From positions 272,344-336,343 of the forward strand of contig JAZNEJ010000008.1 of assembly GCA_045588575.1 (NCBI GenBank): a stretch of 64,000 nt of DNA. The letters are read 5' to 3'. A model generated the notes under the pieces. The model was not told the DNA's origin. It did no database searches and worked only from the letters and a program-made list of their open reading frames with translations. Below are positions 24,334 to 32,715 of the stretch, one piece after another (the first letter of the stretch is position 1; every line of letters starts with the position of its first letter). The position numbers and the translations under genes are program-made. The DNA is from RGIG5299 sp045588575 (lineage in GTDB: Bacteria; Bacillota; Clostridia; Oscillospirales; RGIG5299).

Positions 24334-24954
24334 ATGGGAACAAGAGAACAAACATTAAAGCTTAAAAAATTCGTTACGGCGGCGGTTCTTTTCGGAGTTA
24401 TGATTGCCATGTGGCTTATGCCTTTTATCGGATATATAACCTTGCCGTTTACAACAATTTCAATAACGCTAATGCCTATTCCGGTTATTATAGGAGCCAT
24501 TGTTTTGGGCCCCTCATACGGCGCTTTTTTGGGCGGAGTTTTCGGTGTAACAAGCTTTTTAACTTGCTTTGGACTCCCTGCGCCCGACCCGCTCGGAGTA
24601 GTTCTTTTAAACACTAATCCTATCTATACGGCAATCCTTTGCATAGTGCCCAGATTGCTTATGGGCTTGCTCGTAGGCCTCGTTTTCAAGCTTTTTACAA
24701 AGTTCAGAATTACGAGAAATTGGTTCTCCTATTTCACCGCTTCGCTCGCAGGTCCCGTGCTTAATACGGTGCTTTTCGTAACCGCTTTAATAGCGCTTTT
24801 CTTCAACACCGGAGCGCTTAGCTCGCTCGGCGAAAGCGTGCCTGCAATAATAGCCGTTTTGGTAACAACCAACGCCGCAATCGAGGCAATTGTTTGCACT
24901 GCTTTGGCATTTATAATATCCAAAGTGGTTGCTAAATTCGCTATTAAAATGTAA
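24334..24954 (+). CDS. ECF transporter S component
   Basis: A 206-residue integral membrane protein with six hydrophobic segments: VTAAVLFGVMIAMWLMPF, ISITLMPIPVIIGAIVLGPS, a glycine-rich AFLGGVFGVTSFL, AILCIVPRLLMGLLVGLVF, SLAGPVLNTVLFVTALIAL and IIAVLVTTNAAIEAIVCTA. The S-component fold and the TxxPI-type second helix point to energy-coupling-factor vitamin transporters. It has no ATPase or T component nearby, so it probably uses a shared ECF module encoded elsewhere. Substrate is uncertain; pantothenate- or biotin-type cannot be told apart by eye. Confidence 0.88.
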   Translation: MGTREQTLKLKKFVTAAVLFGVMIAMWLMPFIGYITLPFTTISITLMPIPVIIGAIVLGPSYGAFLGGVFGVTSFLTCFGLPAPDPLGVVLLNTNPIYTAILCIVPRLLMGLLVGLVFKLFTKFRITRNWFSYFTASLAGPVLNTVLFVTALIALFFNTGALSSLGESVPAIIAVLVTTNAAIEAIVCTALAFIISKVVAKFAIKM

Positions 24955-24991
24955 ATTTTTTCGGGTAAATTAATCAAAAAAATCAAGAAAA

Positions 24992-25021
24992 AAAGAGGCT
25001 TCCGAGGGAGGCCTCTTTTTT
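24992..25021 (+). terminator. Terminator of the ECF S-component gene
   Basis: AAGAGGC pairs with GCCTCTT with extra inner pairs, followed by six T. Confidence 0.88.
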
Positions 25022-25288
25022 GCGCAAAAAAACACTCTTAAAATATGTTTAACAACGTTTAACACCTTTAAAAACAGCAAAAAGATGCCAAAAAGGAAAA
25101 TAAGGGAAAAAATAGAAATGCTAAAATTGTTTGAAATATCGAAATTTTTGTTGATAATGCCGAAAGCAAAAACTTAAAATAGGTTAAAAGTTAATTAAAA
25201 AAATATTTAAAAAGTTAAACTTTTAACTTTAAAATGCCAAAAAAAGCCAAAAACCGCCAAAAAATAAAAAAACGGAAAGGTAAAACCG
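25022..25288. other. AT-rich intergenic region ahead of the uptake operon
   Basis: About 270 bases with long A-runs and no convincing gene. An imperfect inverted repeat, GTTAAAAGTT near 25181 with AACTTTTAAC near 25221, could form a cruciform or a binding site. An open frame starts at 25234, but its codons (Lys/Arg-rich) look like translated A-runs; the real gene begins at 25375. Confidence 0.6.
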
Positions 25289-25342
25289 TTGACAAATCCG
25301 ATATTTATATTATAATTATAGTACTGAAATTCGCAATTTCAG
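25289..25342 (+). promoter_or_regulatory. Promoter and palindromic operator of the uptake operon
   Basis: TTGACA at 25289-25294 and TATAAT at 25311-25316 are 16 bases apart. CTGAAATT at 25324-25331 and AATTTCAG at 25335-25342 form a perfect 8-base inverted repeat around CGC, beginning 8 bases after the -10 box. Its place over the transcription start suggests a repressor operator. It could also be the first hairpin of the mRNA. Confidence 0.8.
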
Positions 25343-25374
25343 AGCTATACTATTGTCAGAAAGGATTGGAGCAA

Positions 25375-28300
25375 ATGCAAATCAAGAAAAAGCTTGTTGG
25401 TTTCGTTTCGGTAATTTTAGCGCTTCTTATTGTTTTGCCGCTTGTGTTCGGAATGTTCGCAAGTGCAGCAGACGTAGAGCACTACGGCGCAAAAAACCCC
25501 TACACCGGTGAAATCGTAAACGAGCTTATGGACTATCCCTTCTATTCTATTTTGCGTAAAGAATACGAAGAAAAGGGATACACCGCACCTCAGGGCGATA
25601 AGGCGGCAAACACAATTATCGTTACCCCCGGTGAAATCAAAAACAGCAAAGGAGAAACGGTAACTCTTACTCAGGCAGGAGAATCGGGCAACGTTAAGGA
25701 CGCTTTTAAGTGGACCTACGATAACGCCGTTCTCACCTGGACCTTTGAAATCAAAGAGGCGGGACTTTATCAGTTCTCACTCGAGTATTTCCTTGAAAAA
25801 GATAAGGGTGCCGACCCCATAAGAAAACTCTTAATCGACGGTGAAAAGCGTTATTACGAAGCTGATAACCATATGTTCTACCGTTATTTCGTTGATGAAA
25901 ACGGAGCGGAAAGAGTTTTCAATACCGACGGAGACGAAATGCGTCCCCGCGCCAAAGAAATTGAAAAGTGGAGAGAATCTTATATCTCCGACTATTACGG
26001 CTTTGAGGCTATGCCTTTCGCATTCTATTTTGAAGCAGGCACTCACACCGTAACCATGGAGTATTATTCGGGTGATATGTTCATCGGTGATTTCACCGTT
26101 GAACCCAAAGAAGAGCTTAAGAGCTACGAGCAGTATAAAAACGACATTACCGCAAACGGCCTTAATTCTCAGCCCGAGCTTATTAATCCCATAATGATAG
26201 ACGCCGAATTCCCTTATGAGAGAAACGGCAGCGCAATCAGAAGAGAAGCAGATTCCGACCCTGAGTGCAATCCTTATCAGTGGGATAAAAAATGGCTTAA
26301 CACAATAGGCGGTCAAACGTGGAGCAAGGCTCAAAAGGCTATTTCTTGGAGCTTTAATGTTGAAAACGCCGGCGTTTACAAAATTGCGGTCAGAGAATTC
26401 AGCGCATATAACGATAACCTTTCTACTTACAGAAAGATAGAAATCGACGGCAAGGTTCCTTTTGCCGAGTTTGCGGAATATGAATTCCCCTACAACAAAG
26501 ATAAAACTTGGGAAAACCACGCTCTTAATGTCGGCGGCGAAGAGGTTTACCTTTATCTTGAAGAGGGCGAGCACGTTATTACCATGACGGTTGTTATGGG
26601 TGAGCTTTCAGAGGTTATTCAGTCTATTTACTACGACCTTCAGCTCATGACGAGCTTCATGAACGACATTCGTGTTATAACCGGCGCAAAGCCCGACTAT
26701 AACTACGACTACGGCTTCTACGACGGCGACGATAAGAGAGAATTTAAAAAGAGATTCCAAATAATGAGCGACAGTATGGCTTGGAAATACGATACCCTCG
26801 TTGAGCTTTCGTCAACCGGAGTCGTTCCTTCCATGGCAAACAGCTTTAAATTCCTCAAAACGTCGTTTGACGATGCAATAAAATATGAATATAAGATAGC
26901 AAAGCTTTACGACACCGACTTTTTAAGTGCTCAAACCAGCTTGTCTACCTACTATTCAACGTTGCAGGCTCAAAACCTTTTAATCGACGATTTCACAGTC
27001 TATAACGATAGCTACGAGCTTCCCAAGAGAGTTTCTACTTTCGGCCAGAAGTTCTCGGCATCCTTCAAAAACTTCTTCCTTTCATTCGTAAAGGATTACG
27101 ACAGCATTAAGGGTGTTCAGGGCGCAGAGATTCCCGAAACCATATTAAATGTTTGGATTGCAAGAGGTATCGACTGGGCTGAACTCTTCAAAGAGCTTGC
27201 AGATACCACCTTTACCCCCAACTCCGGCGTTGGCGTAAAGCTTTCAATTATGCCCGCAGGTCAGCTTTCGGCAGGTGCAACCAATGCTTTGATGCTTGCC
27301 ATAGCATCGGGCAAAAACGTTCCCGACCTTTGTATAGGTGCAGACGTTAACTCTCCTGCAGAATTTGCGGTTAGAGATGCAACTTTGAGACTCGACGGAT
27401 ATGAAGACTACGAAGAAGTAAGCGAATGGTTCCTTGACGCAGCTATCAATCCTTTAACATACAACGGCGGAGTTTACGCGCTCCCCGAAACAATGACTTT
27501 CAAAGCATTTTTCTATCGTACCGACATATTTGAGGAGCTTGGAATAACCAAAATCCCCGAATCACGTCAGGATATTTACGACCACGTATTGCCTGTTCTT
27601 TACAGAAAGAATATGACAATCGGTCTTGGAAGAGATGAGGTTACCTTCCTTCTCCAATACGGCGCAAGCCTTTACAGCGAGGATTACCTCTATTCCGGCT
27701 TGGGAAGCCCCGAGGCTTACCTTGCAATGAAGGAACAGACCGACCTCTTTACACAGTATGCAATCCCGATTCAGCAGGATGCATTCAACAGATTCAGAAC
27801 GGGTGAAACTCCCTGCTTCATAGGCTCGTTTGAAAACTACGTTCAGCTTAAAGCAGCGGCGCCCGAACTTAACGGACGTTGGGCAATTGCTTTAATTCCC
27901 GGTCTTGAAAAAACCGATGAAAACGGCAACACCTACGTTGACAGAACTCACAGCGGTTCAATCACCACATCTTCCTATGCGATGAACGCAACACAGTATC
28001 CCGATGAGTGCTGGGAGCTTCTCAAATGGTGGATGTGTGAAGAAACCCAAACCGAATACGGCGTTTCAATTGAAGGCATCATCGGCGAAGTTGGCAGATG
28101 GAACTCCGCAAACTTGATTTCCTTCGATAAGATGAATTGGAGCGTTGAAGACTTAGCGATAATTCAGGAAACCAGAAATTACGTTTATGAATATCCCTAC
28201 GTTTTGGGCGGCTACTTCACAGGCAGACACATCACAAACGCATGGACTAAGGTTGTTATGAACAACGGAAATTTAAGAGATGCTCTTGAAGAAGCGGTTA

Positions 28301-28377
28301 GAGATATTAACCGTGAGCTTAAGATGAAGAACGAAGAATACGGCTTCGGATATCTCTACGAAAAGGAGGGAGCATAA
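25375..28377 (+). CDS. Large extracellular solute-binding protein with two extra sandwich-like regions
   Basis: A 1000-residue secreted protein. The N-terminal signal segment (VGFVSVILALLIVLPLVFGM, then ASAAD) has no lipobox cysteine. Residues about 105-245 and 315-410 look like two related beta-sandwich modules, each with WTF/WSF-E-AGLYQF-type strands, an IDGE/IDGK turn and a TxTMEY/ITMTV strand, as in carbohydrate-binding modules. Residues about 590-1000 match family 1 sugar-binding proteins (VPDLCIGADV, YALPETMTFKAFFYRTD, GWAIALIPG-like GRWAIALIPG). The ligand is likely a glycan fragment; which one is unknown. The start is the ATG at 25375 with GGATTGGAG ahead. It heads an eight-gene operon. 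Confidence 0.85.
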   Translation: MQIKKKLVGFVSVILALLIVLPLVFGMFASAADVEHYGAKNPYTGEIVNELMDYPFYSILRKEYEEKGYTAPQGDKAANTIIVTPGEIKNSKGETVTLTQAGESGNVKDAFKWTYDNAVLTWTFEIKEAGLYQFSLEYFLEKDKGADPIRKLLIDGEKRYYEADNHMFYRYFVDENGAERVFNTDGDEMRPRAKEIEKWRESYISDYYGFEAMPFAFYFEAGTHTVTMEYYSGDMFIGDFTVEPKEELKSYEQYKNDITANGLNSQPELINPIMIDAEFPYERNGSAIRREADSDPECNPYQWDKKWLNTIGGQTWSKAQKAISWSFNVENAGVYKIAVREFSAYNDNLSTYRKIEIDGKVPFAEFAEYEFPYNKDKTWENHALNVGGEEVYLYLEEGEHVITMTVVMGELSEVIQSIYYDLQLMTSFMNDIRVITGAKPDYNYDYGFYDGDDKREFKKRFQIMSDSMAWKYDTLVELSSTGVVPSMANSFKFLKTSFDDAIKYEYKIAKLYDTDFLSAQTSLSTYYSTLQAQNLLIDDFTVYNDSYELPKRVSTFGQKFSASFKNFFLSFVKDYDSIKGVQGAEIPETILNVWIARGIDWAELFKELADTTFTPNSGVGVKLSIMPAGQLSAGATNALMLAIASGKNVPDLCIGADVNSPAEFAVRDATLRLDGYEDYEEVSEWFLDAAINPLTYNGGVYALPETMTFKAFFYRTDIFEELGITKIPESRQDIYDHVLPVLYRKNMTIGLGRDEVTFLLQYGASLYSEDYLYSGLGSPEAYLAMKEQTDLFTQYAIPIQQDAFNRFRTGETPCFIGSFENYVQLKAAAPELNGRWAIALIPGLEKTDENGNTYVDRTHSGSITTSSYAMNATQYPDECWELLKWWMCEETQTEYGVSIEGIIGEVGRWNSANLISFDKMNWSVEDLAIIQETRNYVYEYPYVLGGYFTGRHITNAWTKVVMNNGNLRDALEEAVRDINRELKMKNEEYGFGYLYEKEGA

Positions 28378-28378
28378 G

Positions 28379-29317
28379 ATGGCAGCTAAAACTGCAACCT
28401 CACCGCTTGTAAAAGCTAAAAAGCAGAAAATAAGATACGGAAACAAGCTTGAGAAAAACTGGGTTGGCTTGCTTTTCTTCCTTCCGTTCTTCCTTCTCTT
28501 CATTTGCTTTACAATTTTACCGGTTTTGGTTGCTATGGGCCTTTCATTTACCAATTATAATATGATTCAAGACCCCACCTTCACCGGCATAACAAACTAT
28601 AAGCTTCTTTTCTTGGATGACGATATTTTCATCCTCTCACTTAAAAACACATTCACTTTTGCAATTCTCACAGGCCCCACCGGTTATTTGCTTTCATTCA
28701 TAAGTGCTTGGGTTATAAATAACCTTAAACTTAAAACCGGATTTGCGCTTGCATTCTACATCCCTTCAATTACTTCGGGTGTTGCAATGTCTGCAATTTG
28801 GATGGTTTTCTTCTCAAACGATAAATACGGCTATTTCAACAATTTCTTAATGAATATCGGCTTGGTTTCGGAGCCTATTGCGTGGCTTGCAAACCCCGAA
28901 TACATTATGACCGTTATAGTAATCATTCAAATTTGGATGAGTATGGGCGGCGGCTTCCTCGTATTCTTGGCAGGTATTCAAAACCTTAATAAAGAGCTTT
29001 TGGAATCGGGTAAAATCGACGGTATTAAAACCAAATTCCAAGAACTTCAATACATTATATTACCTTCAATGAAGCCCCAGCTTCTTTACGGCGCAATCAC
29101 CTCGGTAACCGGCGCATTGGCAGTTTTCGATATCGCGGTTGCCGTTGCGGGCTTCCCCTCGCCGAACTATGCGGCGCACACAATAGTTGCTCATCTTTAC
29201 GACTACGCTTTCGTAAGATTCCAGATGGGTTATGCATCTGCAATAGCAATGGTTCTCTTCTTGATGACCTTCGTAATCGGTAAAATCATCATGAGAGTTC
29301 TCCGCAGCAACGATTAA
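28379..29317 (+). CDS. Carbohydrate ABC transporter permease, MalF type (first pair)
   Basis: A 312-residue permease with six membrane helices and the conserved cytoplasmic EAA loop LLESGKIDGIKTKFQELQYI, near residue 205. The MalF-like start (WVGLLFFLPFFLLFICFTIL) and the TNYNMIQDPTFTGITNY segment place it in the CUT1 group. It starts 1 base after the solute-binding gene with GGAGGGAGCATAAG overlapping, so the two are coupled. Confidence 0.92.
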   Translation: MAAKTATSPLVKAKKQKIRYGNKLEKNWVGLLFFLPFFLLFICFTILPVLVAMGLSFTNYNMIQDPTFTGITNYKLLFLDDDIFILSLKNTFTFAILTGPTGYLLSFISAWVINNLKLKTGFALAFYIPSITSGVAMSAIWMVFFSNDKYGYFNNFLMNIGLVSEPIAWLANPEYIMTVIVIIQIWMSMGGGFLVFLAGIQNLNKELLESGKIDGIKTKFQELQYIILPSMKPQLLYGAITSVTGALAVFDIAVAVAGFPSPNYAAHTIVAHLYDYAFVRFQMGYASAIAMVLFLMTFVIGKIIMRVLRSND

Positions 29318-29333
29318 GGAAGGAGGAGAAAAG

Positions 29334-30269
29334 ATGAACTATGAATCAACAAAAGTAATCGTAAAGGTTCCTTTTAAGAAAAAAGTAACCGAAAAGCTTA
29401 AAGATATCAGAAGAGGTTTCCACCACATCACAACCGGCTGGGTTCTTCTCTACATATTTATGCTTGCTCTCTCTCTTTTCTGCTTGCTCCCTATCGTATA
29501 TATGATATCGAGCTCCTTAAAGCCTTACGACGAACTTTTCTACTTCCCTCCGAGATTCTTCGCGGAGAAGCCCACGTTAGATAACTTTACAAACCTTTTC
29601 GCATCGCTTTCAAACTCAACCGTTCCCTTCACGAGATATCTCTTTAACAGTATCGTTTTAACGGTTGGAACCGTTGCGGGAACCTGTATGGTTTGCTCAA
29701 TGGGTGCTTACGGTCTTTCTAAATTTAAGATTCCCGGAAGAGACCTTATCTTTAACATTATAATAGCAACCTTAATGTTCTCGGCTTACGTTACCAGAAT
29801 TCCCTCATTCTTGGTTATTTCGAATATGGGACTTTTAGACTCCTATTGGGGTATTATCATAACCTCGGTTGGCGCATCGGGTAACTTCTTCCTTATGAAG
29901 CAGTTTATCGACCAGTTCCCCTACGAGCTTATGGAAGCTGCGAGAATAGACGGTGCAGGTGAAATGAGAATTTTCTTAAAGATAGTAATGCCCGCTCAAA
30001 AGCCGGCGTTATCGGCTCTTATAGTTTTCTCCTTCGTTTCCTCTTGGAACGACTATTTCACTCCCCTCATATTCCTCACCAGCCAGTCGATGAGAACGCT
30101 TCCCTTGGCGCTTCAGAGCTTGGCGGGCGGTGCAGGCGCAGCATCTCTTGCAACGGCAGGCATTATGTCGGCGGCAAGCTTGCTCATGACCTTGCCCGTT
30201 GTTGTAATCTTCGTATTTATGCAGCGTAAGGTTATTGAAACCATGACCTATGCGGGCATTAAGGGTTAA
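29334..30269 (+). CDS. Carbohydrate ABC transporter permease, MalG type (first pair)
   Basis: A 311-residue permease with the EAA loop ELMEAARIDGAGEMRIFLKI near residue 200 and the MalG-like features SSLKPYDELF, FYFPPRFF-type FYFPPR and a QRKVIETMTYAGIKG end. It pairs with the gene just upstream to form the membrane channel of a CUT1 importer. Confidence 0.92.
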   Translation: MNYESTKVIVKVPFKKKVTEKLKDIRRGFHHITTGWVLLYIFMLALSLFCLLPIVYMISSSLKPYDELFYFPPRFFAEKPTLDNFTNLFASLSNSTVPFTRYLFNSIVLTVGTVAGTCMVCSMGAYGLSKFKIPGRDLIFNIIIATLMFSAYVTRIPSFLVISNMGLLDSYWGIIITSVGASGNFFLMKQFIDQFPYELMEAARIDGAGEMRIFLKIVMPAQKPALSALIVFSFVSSWNDYFTPLIFLTSQSMRTLPLALQSLAGGAGAASLATAGIMSAASLLMTLPVVVIFVFMQRKVIETMTYAGIKG

Positions 30270-30281
30270 GGAGGACTGAAA

Positions 30282-32699
30282 ATGAAAATTTCAAAGAAAA
30301 TAATCAGCGTTCTCCTTGCCGTAATCGTGCTCGTTTCGGCTTTTGCGGTTTTTGCAAACGCAGAATCCGGCGACTACGTAACCAGAGGTGTTTCGGGCAG
30401 AACCCCCATCCCCACAACCTATAAGGTTGAAAACGTTATAATGGAAATCGAAGCCAAGCAGGAATTCACCTATTGGCGCGAAACCGGCAAAACGATAACG
30501 GTAACCGATGAAGAAGGTTACACCTATCAAACCAAAGAGTATGAAGAGGTTAAGGTTGATATCGGCGACATGATAGAAATGACCGCTCCCGAAGACCTTT
30601 TCATCGACTCGAACGACGTTATGTACGTTGCCGACACCAAAAACAGCAGAGTACTTAAATTTAACAGCGACCTTGAGCTTTTGGGCATTTGGTCGGGCTT
30701 CTTCGGTGAAGTAACCAAAACCGCCGAAAAAGTTGAAACCTATACCGAAATCGTAAACGGCGTTGAGGTTCAGAAAGAACGCAAGGTAACCAAAGAAATA
30801 ACCGTTAGCGAATTTTCGGGCTTTAAAGGTCCCAGAGGCGTTTTCGTTGCCGACTTCGAGGATTTCAATATCTACGTAGCCGACACCGAAAACAAAAGAA
30901 TAATCTGCTTAGCTCAAAACGGCGGCTTGGTAAGAAACTACGGTGTTCCCACCTCAGACCTTATTACCGACAGCGAAATAAGCAACAACTATTCTCCCGC
31001 TAAAATAATAAAAACCAAAACAGGCTATCTTTACGTTGTTGTTAAAGAGTCGGTTATGACCTTAGACGATAATAACGTTTTCCAAGGCTATTACGGTCAG
31101 GCATCCGTTGCTTTCGACGTTAAGCTTTCGCTTTACAGAGCCTTCGGATTAGAGGCCTACATTGAAAATACCGCAAAAACCTATGCAAGCTTCTATTTGA
31201 ATATCACCCTCGGAAGCGATAACCTCGTTTACGCCGTAACACAAGATACTTTAACCGGCGAAATTAAGAAGTTAAACGCCGTTGGTGAAAACATTTACAG
31301 AAATTACGGCGGCGGCGGTGGCGGCGGCGGAAGCATTTACGACCAGCTCGTTGCAAGCTTCTTCTCCAATTCCACCAACCCCTTGGCGTTACTCTTTGCA
31401 AAAACCAGCCTTTTGGGTGAATCCTTCTGGTTCGGCGAAAGAATAGACGATAAGGGTATGTACCGTTTCCCCATCTTCGCAGACGTTTGCGTTGATTCCA
31501 CCGGCATTCTCACCGTTTTGGAAAGAAACACCGGTAAGCTTTATCAGTACGACCAGGAAGGCAACTGCCTCACCGTTTTCGGCGGATTAAACGAGGTTAA
31601 AGGCACCTTCGAAAATCCCGAATCAATCGCGGTTGACTCTGTTGGTAACATATACGTTCTCGATAAAAGCTTAAACTCCATTCAAATATTCAAGCCCACC
31701 GTATTCATAAAGAAGGTACACGAAGCGGTTAACCTCTACGGCGCAGGTGAATACGACGCAGCTTCAAAAACGTGGAAAGAGGTTTTACAAATGACCTCCA
31801 CCTACGATATGGCTCACGTCGGCCTTGCAAAAACCGAGTTTAAAGAGGGTAAATACGAAAGCGCAATGAACCTCTATTACCTCGCTCAAGACAGAGCAGG
31901 CTATTCTCAGGCGTTTTCCGAATGGAGACGAGTAATCTTCAGAGAATATTTTGCAGTTATAGTTATTGCAATAGTAATAATTTTCGTAGCGGTTTACTGG
32001 TTGGTAACCGCAATGTCGAAAACGGCAGACAAAGCTCTTTCGTTCTCATCTGAAGAGGGAAGAGAAAAATGGTCGCCGAAGAAGAACCTGCAAATATTTA
32101 TAGGCACCATAATTTCGCCCTTTAAGCTGTTTGACAGAATTAAAGGCTCCGAAAAGAAGCTTATGTGGTGGCCGCCCATCGTGGTATTCGCCTTGGTTGT
32201 TATAACCAGACTTTGCTACATTTTCCTCGTTCACTATCCGCTTGCGGATATGGAGCCCAGAAATGCAAACATCATTCTCGAAATAGGAAAAATGCTCTTG
32301 CCTCCGCTCACTTGGTCGCTTGCAAGCATAGCAATCACTTCTATTTGGGACGGCGAATCCAAATTCAAAGAAATTTTCTACGCAACCGCCATGGCTCAGG
32401 TACCTTATATATTAATGACGTGGATATTAATTCCGTTAAGCCATGCGCTTTGCCAGACTGAGTTTGATATCTTCAGCTCTCTCATTCAGATTGCATCTGT
32501 TTGGGTGCTCTTCCTCACCATAGGCTCGTTGAAGACATTAAACGATTACAGCGTTGGCAAAACAATAAAAGTCGGCATAGTTATCGGCTTGGCAATGCTC
32601 TTAATTTGGGGTATATGCATCTTGGCAATCACCTTAATCGGTCAGGTGCTTAACTTCGCAGAGAGCATAATGCTTGAAATAAGAATGATATTACTGTAA
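30282..32699 (+). CDS. NHL-repeat/TPR-like protein with Yip1-like membrane domain
   Basis: An 805-residue protein. Residues 1-26 are a signal peptide. NHL-type propeller blades follow: APEDLFIDSNDVMYVADTKN, GPRGVFVADFEDFNIYVADT, FPIFADVCVDSTGILTVLER, and NPESIAVDSVGNIYVLDKS. A run of eight glycines near residue 345 interrupts one blade. A TPR-like helical pair is seen at about 480-545 (AVNLYGAGEYDAASKTWKEV). A membrane helix lies near 555-575, then a Yip1-like domain with several helices to the end. The sensor half is outside the cell and the Yip1-like half in the membrane. It recurs with sugar importers in Clostridia; function is unknown. Confidence 0.8.
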   Translation: MKISKKIISVLLAVIVLVSAFAVFANAESGDYVTRGVSGRTPIPTTYKVENVIMEIEAKQEFTYWRETGKTITVTDEEGYTYQTKEYEEVKVDIGDMIEMTAPEDLFIDSNDVMYVADTKNSRVLKFNSDLELLGIWSGFFGEVTKTAEKVETYTEIVNGVEVQKERKVTKEITVSEFSGFKGPRGVFVADFEDFNIYVADTENKRIICLAQNGGLVRNYGVPTSDLITDSEISNNYSPAKIIKTKTGYLYVVVKESVMTLDDNNVFQGYYGQASVAFDVKLSLYRAFGLEAYIENTAKTYASFYLNITLGSDNLVYAVTQDTLTGEIKKLNAVGENIYRNYGGGGGGGGSIYDQLVASFFSNSTNPLALLFAKTSLLGESFWFGERIDDKGMYRFPIFADVCVDSTGILTVLERNTGKLYQYDQEGNCLTVFGGLNEVKGTFENPESIAVDSVGNIYVLDKSLNSIQIFKPTVFIKKVHEAVNLYGAGEYDAASKTWKEVLQMTSTYDMAHVGLAKTEFKEGKYESAMNLYYLAQDRAGYSQAFSEWRRVIFREYFAVIVIAIVIIFVAVYWLVTAMSKTADKALSFSSEEGREKWSPKKNLQIFIGTIISPFKLFDRIKGSEKKLMWWPPIVVFALVVITRLCYIFLVHYPLADMEPRNANIILEIGKMLLPPLTWSLASIAITSIWDGESKFKEIFYATAMAQVPYILMTWILIPLSHALCQTEFDIFSSLIQIASVWVLFLTIGSLKTLNDYSVGKTIKVGIVIGLAMLLIWGICILAITLIGQVLNFAESIMLEIRMILL

Positions 32700-32715
32700 A
32701 AGGAGGCAATGAGAA

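Noticed and set aside
25234..25374. Upstream extension of the solute-binding protein
   Set aside because: The added 47 residues are Lys-rich from A-tracts, cross the promoter, and would bury the signal peptide.
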